From Circinella umbellata (taxonomy: Eukaryota > Mucoromycota > Mucoromycetes > Mucorales > Lichtheimiaceae): a stretch of 64,000 nt of DNA. Position 1 is the first letter of the stretch. Every line of letters starts with the position of its first letter. The stretch is from assembly GCA_025093555.1 (NCBI GenBank), contig JAIWNF010000005.1, positions 930,001-994,000 on the forward strand. Reading direction: 5' to 3'. Shown one piece after another: positions 47,245-60,068 of the stretch. The notes under the pieces were generated by a model. That model was not told the DNA's origin, ran no database searches, and saw only the letters and a program-made list of their open reading frames with translations. The translations under genes were made by a program, and so were the position numbers.

Positions 47245-49125
47245 TTATAGATAGAAATATGGAAAGTTTTGTACGTACGTCTCTGGTGACGGATTAAAAA
47301 AATAACCAATTGAATATCGATCTTGTGTAGCAATTTCAGGAACAGCAATAACACGATGAAGTGCAGGTTTCAAATATCTTTTTGTCCATCATTTGAAAAT
47401 GCTACCATTGTTTACTATATTATAAAATATAATCGATTGAGGAGAGGAGAAAAACATATTACATAACTGAGCTTTTCTTTACATATAAGGTAAATACTAC
47501 TACTATTACTATTACTAACCGGGAATAGAATCTTGAATAATAGGTATATCAACCCAAGTTGCGTCAACTTCAACTTGTAAACCTTTATTATCTTTTTGTG
47601 AGAGTAACGTTGATATTGTCTTATCAATATGGGTAGTATGAATTATATCGTTTTCCTCTTGTTTATTAATATTAATAAAAGGTCATTTTTTCTTCTTCTT
47701 CTCCATCGCTATCTTCTTGTAACTATCATAGTCACTACTTGGATAATGTTGAACATGTAAAGAACTTGTATTCAAAGGATCATTTTGACAATGTCGTGAA
47801 CTCAAATATCCATATGCTTCAGTAATTGGATTTGGGGGAAGCTATATTTATATATATATATGTAAATTAGAGATAATAATAAATAATAGTTCATCTTTTA
47901 AAATGCGGAATATGCCAGAACTATAAATTACATTTGACCCAAAAGAGATCATATCAAGAATTGTTGTTACTGTTGTTTCAATACGCTAAATACTCATAAA
48001 ATAATTGTAGAAAAAAATTATGCGCTAAATGGTTAGTAAAGGGAACAGAAACTCTGTCTTGCATGAATATGCATATTTTATTTTCTGTTGCATTTGAAGA
48101 ACATTGTATTCATGAATGAGTTTGGTAAATTGTGATCTTCAAATAAAGGTAACACGTCAAAGGCTCTATAGTCAACCCCCGGTTTTTGCACACCTGAGAT
48201 TTCCTAATTTTTTGTTGCAGAATCGAAGACTTACAACAAACGAAACTTGATATATTCTTTGCAAGCATTTAGGGTATTTCCATATTTGGATAAAGATTCA
48301 TAAGAATAATATACACAATAATTAATTTATAGTATGGTTTACTCCCGATTAGCGCAACTCGCCCAAAAACCTTGATGCAAGTTGTAAGTTGCGATTCTAT
48401 TAAGTATTTTTAACATTTCCAAAAACCAATGGTGCAAAAGCGGGGGTTGACTGTAAATATATTTAAAATTTCATAATAAAGATAATATTTATATGGTCTT
48501 TAAATCGACATCACAAGTTTTGTTTCGCTGTTCCACAACTACAAACAGACAGAATATATTTAGCTTTTTTACTTACTCTGACTTTATGGAATTATAAACA
48601 ATTTCTTTCCCATTCAACCTATATTATTACTTATATATATTCCCCCCAGTTATCCAGCTTATAATATGTAAACTTACATAGTAAGAAGAAAAAAAAAGTA
48701 TGTAATACGTTCGCATTTATGAAGTGTAAGACTAATATATCCACCGCAACTTTTCATTTCAGTCCTACCATTAATAAGGCGCCTTTTTTTCAAACAATTG
48801 TTTGCCCTATGTTTATTTTATAATTCATATAAAGACCCAGTTATACTATATTGTGAAAAAGATACTATTTGACTATACATGATTATCTTTAGGATTAAGA
48901 ATTATCTAATTGATACGTAAGTAAATAGTATTTTTTTTGCTTACTACGTATTTCAAATACTTGATCAAATTAAGCTGAAGTAGAACCAGGATGATTGATA
49001 ATACCGAAAAACCCAACATCTTTACATGCTTCTAATACTTGCTCAGCAAATATTTCGGATCCATTTTTCAAATCAAAGAGATCAATGATTGGAAAAGTAG
49101 GTGTTTTGGTTATATTATTGCTCAA
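47245..49125 (-). pseudogene. Dead 2-oxoglutarate/Fe(II) dioxygenase (isopenicillin-N-synthase-like fold)
   Basis: Minus-strand pieces in the right order. N-terminal segment at about 49125-48974: NNITKTPTFPIIDLFDLKNG, EQVLEACKDVGFFGIINH. A short segment near 47985-47935: RIETTVTTILDMISFGSN. Then NPITEAYGYLS and SLHVQHYPSSDYDSY (47845-47690). Then HTTHIDKTISTLLSQKDN, GLQVEVDATWVDIPII (47640-47521), with the iron-binding HxD. Last, RYLKPALHRVIAVPEI, QDRYSIGYFFNPSPET (47407-47245), with the second His. Breaks: the expected start codon is TTG (49125-49123); TGA at 47391-47389 sits just before WTKRYLKPALHRV; part of the middle is missing or unrecognisable. A MITE sits at 48169-48453, in a stretch that would be intronic. 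Substrate unknown. Confidence 0.75.
48169..48453. mobile_element. pogo-like MITE, 285 bp, TA-flanked
   Basis: The left terminus TAGTCAACCCCCGGTTTTTG and the reverse complement of the right terminus, CAGTCAACCCCCGCTTTTGC, match over about 22 positions. TA flanks both ends (48167-48168 and 48454-48455), as expected of Tc1/mariner/pogo target duplication. There is no ORF, so it is non-autonomous. Confidence 0.8.
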
Positions 49126-51450
49126 CACGATTTAAGATAATAATAAAAAATGTACGTAGTAAATTCCGGAAATATATATGAGATGAAGAAAATAATAAAA
49201 AAAAATGGGAAGAAAACGTAAGTATATATATATATGATATGACGCTTACGATCATATGTAAGTTCACAGCAATTAAAAAAACAAATAGTATTCATTTGAT
49301 TGCATATGATTGCATATGATTCCATGACCACGTCAGTCGTTTTCTCTTTTTTTTTTTTTGATAATAAGACCTATTACATACCATATTATTGTATAACTAA
49401 TAATTTTCTGTCGATTTACTTCTACGTATACTGCTAAAATAAAATTGTAACTATGCTGTGCGTCACCTGTGAAATACATAATTATACCTTGCATTAGACT
49501 CATTCTTTTCATTCGAATTATTCTTCAATATTACACAAAAAAACGTATACATTTTAACATTCCTGTTAATTATATGATAAACTACAAAAGATATACGTAC
49601 ACTATGTACTCTATCGTAAAGCTTTTAATACACTGTAACTTCACGAAGTAACAAGCTATCTCTTGGTCAAATGAAAACAATTTGGACGTGTTACCTCTGA
49701 CCCTGCGTATGTGGTAACAAACTTTTTGTGGTTCCAATGAAAATGACTTTTTGAGCCAAGTTTTCTTTATAAATAATACCTTCGGCAAAAAAAAGGAATT
49801 TTTTTTCTTGCTAGAACAATGAGTTGCTCTTAACCATGGAACTTCGAGCTTTAAAAAAAGTTTTAGGAAGTCAATTTTCTGTTGTTCTAGCTGCCTTGTT
49901 CACCTTTTTTTGTATTGTCAACTATATATCTTCTTTACTCTTTTATTTTCAGTGCCATCAAAGTACGTAAAAGCGAAATTTTTGTGTTTCCATATTGAAC
50001 CTTTTGCATTAATGACATCGCTTTTATGTTTTGACGTTCCTGAATATATAAATATGCGAATTGTTAATTTTATTTAAAACGTTTCTTATGAAACAAAAAA
50101 AAAAATTGTACATACAACTTGTGTTACGAAATTCGTTTTCGAGGCAAGGATCAAAAAACGACTTTGCATAATATCCCACTCAACACAGTAACCCTTGATT
50201 ACTCGTTTGACACCTTCCGCTATTCTTTGACGCAATCACGCAATTTGTCTCTTCAAACAGCTATGGTGGCGGCAATAATAATATAATCAAGAGTAATAGT
50301 GTTGATCAGACTTATATACTTAACTTCACGTTCGATCAAACACTTTGATCGAGCTATTATGAATGTATTTAAGTAGAGCTCAAATACTTTGACGCGTAAA
50401 ACTCGTAGCAAATAATCTGGAAAAATTTGTAATTTATTCTTAATGTATCTCGACTCCTTAATTGTTTTTTGCTCCACCGTGTCGTGGCTGTATGTGCACC
50501 GCTTGGGATGGTTAATATTTTTTTTTCTTGTCTAAAAAACACAAACCTCTTAAGTTTCTTGTCCTTTTGAATTCAAAAATAATAAAGTAACGCCACGGAC
50601 GTATTTTTGGCCTTATTAAACAGCAATGTGTGTCCGCTTGAACAATCGGTTTCTATTCAATTTTGAAACCGTTTTTTTTTATTTAACTTTGGTTATAATT
50701 GAGATAAATACGAGTATAAAATAGAAAGATAGGAGTAGAATGAGAACAATGACAGAACATGATATGTTATTATGGAACCAACAGGGCTTTCTTTTTTTTT
50801 GAGCCCGCTATTGCAATAGGTCAAAAAGCAATCGAAACATACATTGGTGAAGAAGATAAGCATAATGAGAAAGAACGATCTTCTATTGATACGTAAATCA
50901 AGACTCGATGATGGCCTATATATATTCAATTATTACAATGAGACTACGGAATTTGATCTATTTTTCTCAAAGGTTTTCAAAAAAGTTATATCTAACATCA
51001 GTAATGTCTTTGAAAATTTGATTCTTGACATAATTAATTCATACTCCACAATGATTCCATTGACCCCACACAAAAGAAATTTTCACATGCATTTTTTGAT
51101 ACATATACCAATGAGTGCGTCAAAAACAAAACAGAAAAATAATAAATGAATCGACTTTACACAAGAATAAAACAATAAATGAATAAAAAAAGGTATCTTT
51201 TTAGCTATAGATAATAATAGTAATTATAATATTGATACTATTAATGCTAAAATATAAACTATTGATTGATATTTTGAAAAAAGAAAATCATATGTGTGGA
51301 TGATTATGGTTTAAACTATGAGGACTATATTAGGTAAAAATGCTGACACAAATGCAATGCGTGTTAAAGCACATTGCTCATTTTCCCTTTTCTTCTTTTC
51401 TCTTTCTTCTTTTTCTTCTTTCAACTTTTTATTTATTTATTTTTTTAACT
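49126..51450. other. Intergenic, no confident gene
   Basis: ORFs at 49469-49651, 50253-50477 and 50844-51149 have no recognised domain. A TATATATA run lies near 49224-49240. The last few hundred bp before 51451 include the T-rich promoter and leader of the dienoyl-CoA reductase gene. Confidence 0.5.
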
Positions 51451-52897
51451 ATGGCTTCTGTTGATACCACACAAATTTTTAAAACAGATATTTTTAATGG
51501 CAAAGTCTTGCTTTGTTCAGGAGGTGGTAGTGGTATTTGTCGTGGAATGACTGAAGCCATGGTAAGACATGGTGCTAAAGCTGTCATCATTAGTAGAAAG
51601 TAAGTTACTTTTCTTTTTATCTCTTTTTTTTTTAAAAAAAAAAGCTAATTCAATAAATGTCTACATGAATCCGAGATTATTGAAAAAAAAAAAAACTTAT
51701 TATTTAATTGAACTGAATTAGTTTTGAAAAACTTCAAAAAGCAGCTGAAGAAATGAGCAAAGCTACCAACGGTGAAGTTTTGTAAGTATGGCTTTTTTTT
51801 ATATCATTCCAATGGGCATCGCAAACACATATAACCACTTTAAGTTTATTTGATTCTTATCATTATTATTTAAATATGATAGCCCTATTCAAGCTGATGT
51901 ACGTAAACCCGAAGATCTTGAAAATGCAGTTGCAAAGGCTGTTGAAAAATATGGTCATATCGACTTTTTAATTAATGGAGCAGCTGGCAACTTTTTGGCA
52001 CCTTTTGACAGTCTTTCCTATAATGCTTTCCGAACTGTTATCGAAATTGATTTGTTAGGCAGTTATAATTTAACCAAAGCTGCTTTACAACATTTACGTG
52101 CATCCAATGGTGCTATTATCAATGTTTCTGCTACTCTTCATTATACTGGTACTATTTTCCAACAACATGCTGGCGCTGCTAAAGCTGGTATTGATGTAAG
52201 TTTATATATCGATCATATGAAAAAAAAAAGTGGATGTAGTTACGTGAGTGTGAAAATTAAACTGATATTGATCGAATGGTTTCTTTTTTTTTAAAAATAA
52301 ATAAATAAAATAAAATAGGCTTTGACCAAGCATTGGGCTGTTGAATTGGGTCCTTCTGGTGTTCGTAAGTGTTATATAATAAACAAAAGGGGAAGGGGGA
52401 AGAATTTCTTTATTGGAAATGATACTTATATGATTATTTATTATTTATTATAGGTGTAAACGGTATGTCACTCTAACAGAACCATTAATTTGGTTTACTA
52501 CATAATTTTAGTTTTAAACGAGTAAATTGCTTATTTTACTCTCTCTCCCTTTTTTTAGGTATTGCGCCTGGTCCAATTGCTTCAACTGAAGGTTTAAGTC
52601 GTTTGGCCGGTGATATGTTGGATCCTGAACAAATCCCAATCCAGGTAAATTATATATTATATATGACTGACTTTTCTTTTTGATCCATTTACTAAGTGAT
52701 AATCATATATTCATATATATATATAGCGTGTGGGTGAAGTTCAAGATATTGCTCAAGCTACTGTATTTTTGTTCTCCCAAGGTGCTTCCTATATTACTGG
52801 ACAAACTATTGTAGTAGATGGTGGACATTACTTACAAACATCAAGTCCTGCTTACCCTCAAAGTGTACTCGCTGGTGTACCTGATTCCAAGTTATAA
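51451..52897 (+). CDS. SPS19: Peroxisomal 2,4-dienoyl-CoA reductase (SDR family, Sps19/DECR2-like)
   Basis: Seen: seven exons 51451-51599, 51722-51781, 51883-52195, 52319-52364, 52454-52462, 52559-52644 and 52727-52897, total 834 nt, 277 aa. The N-terminal Rossmann motif is CSGGGSGICRG. INGAAGNFLAPF, the VSATLHYTG strand, QQHAGAAKAGIDALTKHWAV and RVNGIAPGPI are characteristic of peroxisomal 2,4-dienoyl-CoA reductases. The protein ends SKL, a peroxisomal targeting signal type 1. The enzyme would reduce 2,4-dienoyl-CoA with NADPH so unsaturated fatty acids with even-position double bonds can enter beta-oxidation. Exon 5 is only 9 nt and encodes the VN core of the RVNGIAPGP motif; without it the frame breaks. 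Intron 4-5 and 5-6 sites are GTAAGT...ATTATAG and GTATGT...TTTTTTAG. Assignment is strong. Confidence 0.95.
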
Positions 52898-55800
52898 ATA
52901 TAATATACATATATATTGGGTTCTCGATATTTGTTTTATAACATAATATATATATCAGCTATTTACAAACATAAATATGTATTTTTTAATAATTCTACTA
53001 TTAGATCTATGTTGACACTGGGAAGGAAAAGGGAGATAAGAGAGCAAAAAGTTAAAAGGACACTTTAGAGTGGATTGTCTGTATTCGATATTTATGGGTG
53101 CTGACTGTATGTTATACGAATTTTGGTAGGGATTCCTATTGCAAATCGAATTAAGGAGGATAAGCATACTTTCTCCATGGACGAGAGGGATGGTTGTCAA
53201 TGAGATAAAAACGATTAAATAATGGATATGTATGATACTATGGAAATCGTTTAGAGGTCAACAAAACAGTAGTGTTCTGCAATATAATATGTGATTATGT
53301 TTTTTACATATGATAATATTGATTATCCTTATGTATGGAAGGATAGTGAGATTTAATATTGTTATATACGCCTATTCTTCTTGACATCAATTGAACCAAT
53401 TCAAAAGAGAGAAAGGGGAAAAAAATACATGATGTGATACATTCAATTCTTGTAACAGTATAGAACAAATTTGCTACATGTATAAAACCTATGTGGTGCT
53501 GACAGTTGTGAGAAAAGACTAATTTTGGTAGCTTATTCATATTTCAGTTACATAGTGTACATTCAAAGAAAATTATATCGAACGAGTGCAATGATAACCC
53601 AAGTTGATCTATTCTAATTATCATTCTATAGCATATGGATATCTTGTAATGTTATTATTATTACTTATGGAATGAAGACAATAAGATATATTTTATGTGC
53701 TCTCATAACTTGTGCAAGGTTTATGACAAAACTTTAGCATTCAAGCTCTTGGCATAACTTATATATGTAACCAAATATATTATTGGTCTTTCCTCCAGTT
53801 AAAGAATTTTTTGTTTTACAAAGGAAATGACACGACACTCCTTTGGATGTACAATGTTATAAACTTTTTTTTTGAATGTATTAAAGTCTTGGCAAGCACT
53901 GGATTTCCATTTTATTAAAACTAACTTTTTTTTAACAAGTTGCTATCAAACATACCTAGATGACTTTATTGATATAATTTTTTATTATGAAGATGAATGA
54001 TAGGGTTTATCATCTTGTCATTTTATAATTATGTGAAAAGTGACTATTTTAATTATTTAATCAAAACAAAAAAAAAGGTGAAAGGTGTAAAGTACAATTT
54101 TTTTTTCTGTTCCTATGAAACGGCTTAGCGTTTAAACGAAGAAAAAAAAAAGTTGTTTTTTTAGGGATGTACAAAAGGGGGGCGGAGGGGGGTGATCGAC
54201 ATGACAGAAAAAAGAAAAGTAGAATGCATAAAAAAAAAGAAAGTTGCTTTCTTTATTGGGAGTTAAGATAATACAACGGAAAAAAGATATAATAAAGTAA
54301 AACGCATTCTTGCGGATAAGTCAATTCACTTCCACAGCCCCCCCTTGCCAAGGAAAAACAATTATGCAAATGACAAAACGACCAGGGACATTAGATCTTT
54401 TAAGGAAATGATTTAACATCCGCTATTTTTTTTTCTTTTTTGAAACCCTGACCCTTTAATTCCCGAATAATCTATTTTATTTCACAACGTCATATTATGA
54501 TAATATATTTGATTCATGAAGAGATTCTTAAAGAAAAAAAGAGAATTTAAATGGATAAAAAAAGAAATATGAAGCTCCACAATTTGTTCACTTTCTTTGG
54601 GAAATGTCAGGAGAGGAAAGGAAAACTTCGGGAATTCTAAAATGGATAACATATTATGCCAAGACAGATTATCATAAAAATATTCAAATTATACCCAATT
54701 GATATGTTTGAAGAAAAAGCATTTTCAAGATTAAAATACATTTTAGTAGGCATTCTTGGCAAAACACGCTTATGACATGACAATTTGAACAGGTCAATAA
54801 ATAATGGGATAATATTCAAAATAATCTATTTCACCAATTATTAAGTATGTAATAAAACATAGTAATGACAATTTTTTATATTTAACTTTAAACTACTATT
54901 GTTTATTATGCAACGACGATCCAAAGAGTGAGAATCAACTGGAACGGTAATAACTTAAAAGAGAACTTTTTTTTTATTTGTTTGTTATAATTATTTTCTT
55001 CTTCTTTCAACACCCGGTGCAGCACACAAAGAATTTAATAATAATAAATCTTAATTTTAAATAATAAAGATATTCACATTGTTTCAATATACACTAGAAT
55101 AATAGTAAATCCGTTACATATAAACAACAACTTTTCATATTTATATGTATAAGTTATGTAAATGTTAAAATTGGGGGGGGGTCGAGGAAACAAAAATATT
55201 TGAGTGCTCTGAGCCCAACTGTAAATACATAAGCAAACATAAACCCCAAATAGATCAGATTAGTTTCTAGAAGTAAAAATAACTATTTATTTATTATTAA
55301 TAGTTAACTTACAGTTATGCATTCAATCATTCTAAAATAAAAAGATGACAAGAACCCGGTACAAACCGATGAAGTTTTCTATAATAATAAACAAAAACAT
55401 TCTTATTTTCTTCTGAATACATTTTGTCGATATAATTTGGGATTAACTTGAAAAAACTTTGATTTGTACTACCATTACATTATGTTGTCTTTCCAACAAC
55501 AACCAGAATTCTATTGAATCACATTGTAAACCTATCAAATACATTACGAATTATTTCTTATAAAGAACAATTAAACAAAAATCAAGAATATATATATATT
55601 ATTATGCATACTTTGTATATGTTTTTGTTTTATTTCGTACATTAACAGGTTACTATCCCCTTTCTTTATTATTATATAACAATAACACATCGAATTGCAT
55701 CTGTAGAAACCCAAGATTTCCATCTTATTTTTTCAACTCCCTTTGTTCCGTTCCTTCCTTCCTCCCCCAAGATTAAAAAAAACTCTTTGTCTATCTTTAA

Positions 55801-57933
55801 CAAAAAATAACAAAGGCCCTGAAAATAAATATATAATACGAAAAAAAACAAGGAATTACTTTGGGCGATCTTTATATACAACACTTTTAAAAACGTCTAT
55901 GTTTTGCTGTTCTTGAATATTATAAAAAAAAAAAAGAATCTGTTCGCACAAAATCATTTGGTGTAACTAGGGTGCGAAAAAATAAGTAAAAAAAGAAAAA
56001 GAAAGCTCACGCATTTTTACACCATAATAACGTAATTCATGAATAAAAGTAGAGAATAATAATAATAATAATAATTTCATAGAGTAATAAATAATTTAAT
56101 AACATACTTTCTATTTATTTCCCCCTTTTATTCTTTTATATCCTTTTTATATTTGCTGCAAGAAAATAATGAGATCCTCTTCTTAAGAAGTGGGTGGTGA
56201 AGGTTACTACTTACACCTAGTAGAGGGCGCGCGTTTAGGTGTTTAAGTTACAAAAGTTCCTTATCAAGTTTAGATTGATGATTCGACAACTTGGAGGATT
56301 TACTTCCGGGGTAACCGTCTTTTTTTTTTCTTATATAATATGATGTAAATGAGAAAAATGTATTTTAACATGTGGTAAAGAGTTACCATATAATTAAATA
56401 TGTTTTATTATTTAACTTCTTGATTTACTTCTTAAAATGAATTTGTGTCAATGTTACTGTCATGAGTTTATATCATATTCTACACATAAGAAATAGAATA
56501 GCTACCTAATTAATCGAATTATATGCATTTTTCTTTTTAAAACAATTTCTCGGTGAAAAAAAAAAAAACTGGGGATAGCTAGCTTATTACATGCATGCAT
56601 AGTAATGATGAAACTTTCATGAAGTTGTTCTAATACATTTTTATTTTTTATTTAGTAAATAATTACCATCATTTAGTCCCTTCTTCTCTTCTCATTCATT
56701 TACATTTATATCAACAACTCACCCTCCCCCCCAAAAAAACCCCGTACAAGAAAAAGACTTTAGAGCCAATCAATTTATATTCTTTTATGCTTGATTATTA
56801 TCCATTGAATAAAACCTCCTTTTTTGATTATGAAAGGGAATCGGGGGTTTAATGATTTGTGTTTAAAAGGCATAAAAGTCATGGATAAAGCTTAGATGAT
56901 TTAATGATGGGATAATGATCATACATTAAATAACAAAAAGAAAAACAAATCAAACAATGTTATTTGATTGGTTATTTTTTAGTTAAGCTATTGTAAATAT
57001 GGTTAATTTTTTATCATGTACTTATTAAACAATAGTTTACTACTTTTCCAAAAATCGTATTCATACAAAATGATCACGTGGAGCTAAAAGATTCAAATAG
57101 AACAAAAAACTAATATAACAAGGCAAACAATACCTAAAGAATATGAAACCCATAATTCTTTATAAAATTGTTTATTATTATTATTCAAGGGAAAAGGGAA
57201 AAGAAAGGAAGAACAAAGACCTTCAACCACCAGTTTCGTCCCTTTTTTGGATAGAAAAGGAAAAAAACTTTTCTTTGAACTTCAGGTTCCATTTCTTCCC
57301 CGGTCATTATCCTTTTATGGTTGGATTCAAAAAGAAAAGAAAAGGTGTAATAAGCTGGAACTAATTATAACCCTTGTGTCCAGCGTGATGAACGTCATTC
57401 GGGCAAAAGCAAATGAACTCAACAAAAAAAAATCCCTCACCTTTTTGTGTGTCTCTCCCCTGTTCCTTTTCCACCACCACCCCCCAAAAGAATCCCCGCA
57501 TGGCAAAAAGTAAAAAAAAAAACTTTCGAAACTCAGAGAGACCCCACCAAACACTTTTTGCTCACAAACCGAAAAAACCCATTTTGTGTTGCCACTTTCT
57601 TTTTTCCTCTTTTTTCCCTAATCATCACCACCCCCCCTTTTGCTTCGAAAATTTTCTTTCTCGCTCTAGCGTTAAAATACGCATAGATTTTGTTATACAA
57701 CAAATAATATCCCAAATTACTTAACATATATATAACACATTCGCCACATTTAACTTTTACCCAAATTGTTATTTAAATAGCAACCCTTTCTTTCTTTTTT
57801 TCTTTTATTTCTTTCCCCTTTTTTTATATATATATATTACTTTCTTTATTTTTATACACATAAAAAAAAATATTAATTATAATAATATTACTATCTATAC
57901 CCTATTCTCCATCTATTTGTATATGTATTGAAT
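52898..57933. other. 5-kb intergenic region, no gene recognised
   Basis: Long AT-rich stretch without domain-bearing ORFs. Minor simple sequence includes (AATA)n near 56058-56090, a G run near 55174-55181, and C/A-rich runs near 56725-56740 and 57470-57490. The short overlapping ORFs at 57143-57727 on both strands are low-complexity. The last few hundred bp, rich in C+T and T, look like a strong pyrimidine-rich promoter/leader of the kinase gene. Confidence 0.5.
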
Positions 57934-59636
57934 ATGTCGATTATCTCACCAAAGTATCAACTTGATGATGGGAATTGGTTAATGATTCCTCGTTCCAATT
58001 CACCCGAAGCTATTGATCCTTTACAACATGATGATAGTCGTTCACCAGGATTATCTTCATCGATTTCAACAGGTGATACTAGAAGTAGTAGTTGTTCTTC
58101 TGTTTCAACAACCAGTAATCAAGTACCACCTTCATCTCCACCGAAACAATATCAACAACACCATCATCAGCAAGAGCCACCTATAACACATGAGTCGACA
58201 AAAAAGTCACATAGTGGTCGATTTCAGAACATGTTAAACCATGCCGGTGGTCATATCCGAGCCGGTTTACGCATGACACCTATGGGTAATCATCAGCAGC
58301 ACCATCAGGATGATTCTATAAAAAATGAAGATGATAAACGACGAGGAAGCCAAGCATCCACTAAAACTCGACGTAGTAGTACATCGAGTAGTTTACGTAG
58401 TTACGGTAGTGCAGCCAGTTGGAAAAATAAATTATCAATGTCATGGAAACACCATATAGGTGGTAGTGGTTCACCTGGATCACCCTCTTCATCTACATCT
58501 GATAAAAAGAAATATGCCCGATTGGCAGAAAAATATGGTCCTTATGTAAAGCCAGAAACAAATTGCAAAGGCATGGGCGCCACTTCCAAAAAGAACGTCG
58601 CTAGCGGTGCTACAGCGGTGATCCGATTAGTTCGCGCCAATAATCATATCCTTGCTGTAAAAGAATTTAAGAAACGTGATAAGAGTGAATCGGAACATGA
58701 TTATAATAAACGCATGCAGAATGAGTTTTCTATTAGCAAAACTGTTTCTGGTCATACCAATGTGATTGATACTTTGGATCTTGTAAAAGATGAACGCGAT
58801 CGTTGGTGTGCAGTGATGGAATATGTAAGTAACTTTAAAATTATGATTTAAGATCGTGTGAAAAATAATAATAATATGAATGATTTAACTGATTGTCTTT
58901 TCTTTACTATTAGTGTACTGGTGGCGATTTATTCAATTTATTACAAGAACGACCTACTATGTCACTCAATGAACAAGGTTGTTTATTTAAACAACTTTTA
59001 TTAGGCTTACAACATATTCATCAACTCGGTATTGCACACCGTGATATTAAGCCTGAGAACTTGGTTTTATCTCAAGGTGGAACCTTAAAGATTGCCGACT
59101 TTGGTACAGCAGATGTTGTACAAGGTTGCTTCGATTCGGAAGCTCGTCTTTCTTACAAATGGTGTGGTTCAGAACCTTTCTGGTCACCTGAATTGTGGCA
59201 GCTTAAGAATGAACAAGATGGCTATGATGGTCGTGCCTTTGATATCTGGAGTGCTGCTGTGACTTATTATTGTATGCGTACTCAAATGTTACCTTTCCGT
59301 GCATCCTTTTATCGGGCAAGTCCTGTTGAAGGTGCAAAACCGGGTTCTCCTGCTGATGTAGCAGCAAATGCTAAAGATGGTGGTGATGAAGAATATGGTT
59401 TATATTGTCAACAACGCGCCGCTGGTGAAAAATGTAGCATTTGGAAAGATATCAGTGCACCTGAAATCGAATGCTTGGCTGGTATGCTTGATCCTAATCC
59501 AAAAACTCGATTTACTATTGCTCAAGCTCTTGATACACCATGGATGAAATCCATGGAAATGTGTAATGATGGTGAATTAGATAATGGCTGGTGCCATTAC
59601 CATTGTCGACCCAAACATCATCAACAGAAAAAATAG
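57934..59636 (+). CDS. Ser/Thr protein kinase of the fungal Hal4/Hal5/Npr1 type
   Basis: Seen: exons 57934-58824 and 58914-59636, total 1,614 nt, 537 aa. About 190 Ser-, Gln- and His-rich residues precede the kinase domain. Kinase landmarks: KYGPYVKP just before the domain, GATAVIRLV in place of a classic Gly loop, ILAVKEF (ATP Lys), WCAVMEYCTGGDLF, HRDIKPEN (about 339-346), DFGTA (about 359-363) and WSPELW in the APE position. The KYGxYxKP lead-in, GATAVIRLV loop, NEFSISKTVSGHTNVIDTLD and DLVKDE are the hallmark of the fungal halotolerance/nutrient-permease kinases, which regulate K+ and nutrient transporters at the plasma membrane. An insertion between subdomains IX and X (PVEGAKPGSPADVAANAKDG) is Ala/Gly-rich. 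All catalytic residues are present. ATG at 57934 chosen; no in-frame ATG precedes it closely. Confidence 0.9.
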
Positions 59637-60036
59637 ATACATATATATTATATTATATTATTCCCCCCCCTTCTTTTTTTTAAAACAAAAAAAAAACACA
59701 CATCCCAATTTTTTTTCTATCCTCCATTCCAAAAAAGATACACAAACAGAGTATCACTCTTTGAATCCTATTTCTCTTTTTTTTTTGTACAATAGTTCTT
59801 TTTTCTTCTATTATTTTTTGTGTTTTTATTCTTTTTTTATTATTATTATTATTATTATGTATATTGTATATTTTAAACTTTCTCTCCCTCTCTCCCTCTC
59901 TTCATTTAGACAATCTCCCCCCCCCCATACATACACACATACACTGCAAACATATGCACAACAAAAACAACAAACAAAAAATTTTAAATAATATATGATT
60001 ATATCAAATCCCAATTCCATCTATTTTATTTATCTA

Positions 60037-60068
<32 letters not shown>

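Noticed and set aside
47389..47391. TGA in the dioxygenase as a selenocysteine codon
   Set aside because: The family has no selenoprotein member that I know of, the position is not catalytic, the start codon is also lost, and no SECIS-like hairpin was evident.
57143..57727. Overlapping ORFs upstream of the kinase on both strands
   Set aside because: Lys-, Pro- and Phe-run translations come from A-, C- and T-rich leader sequence; there is no domain and no consistent splice structure.
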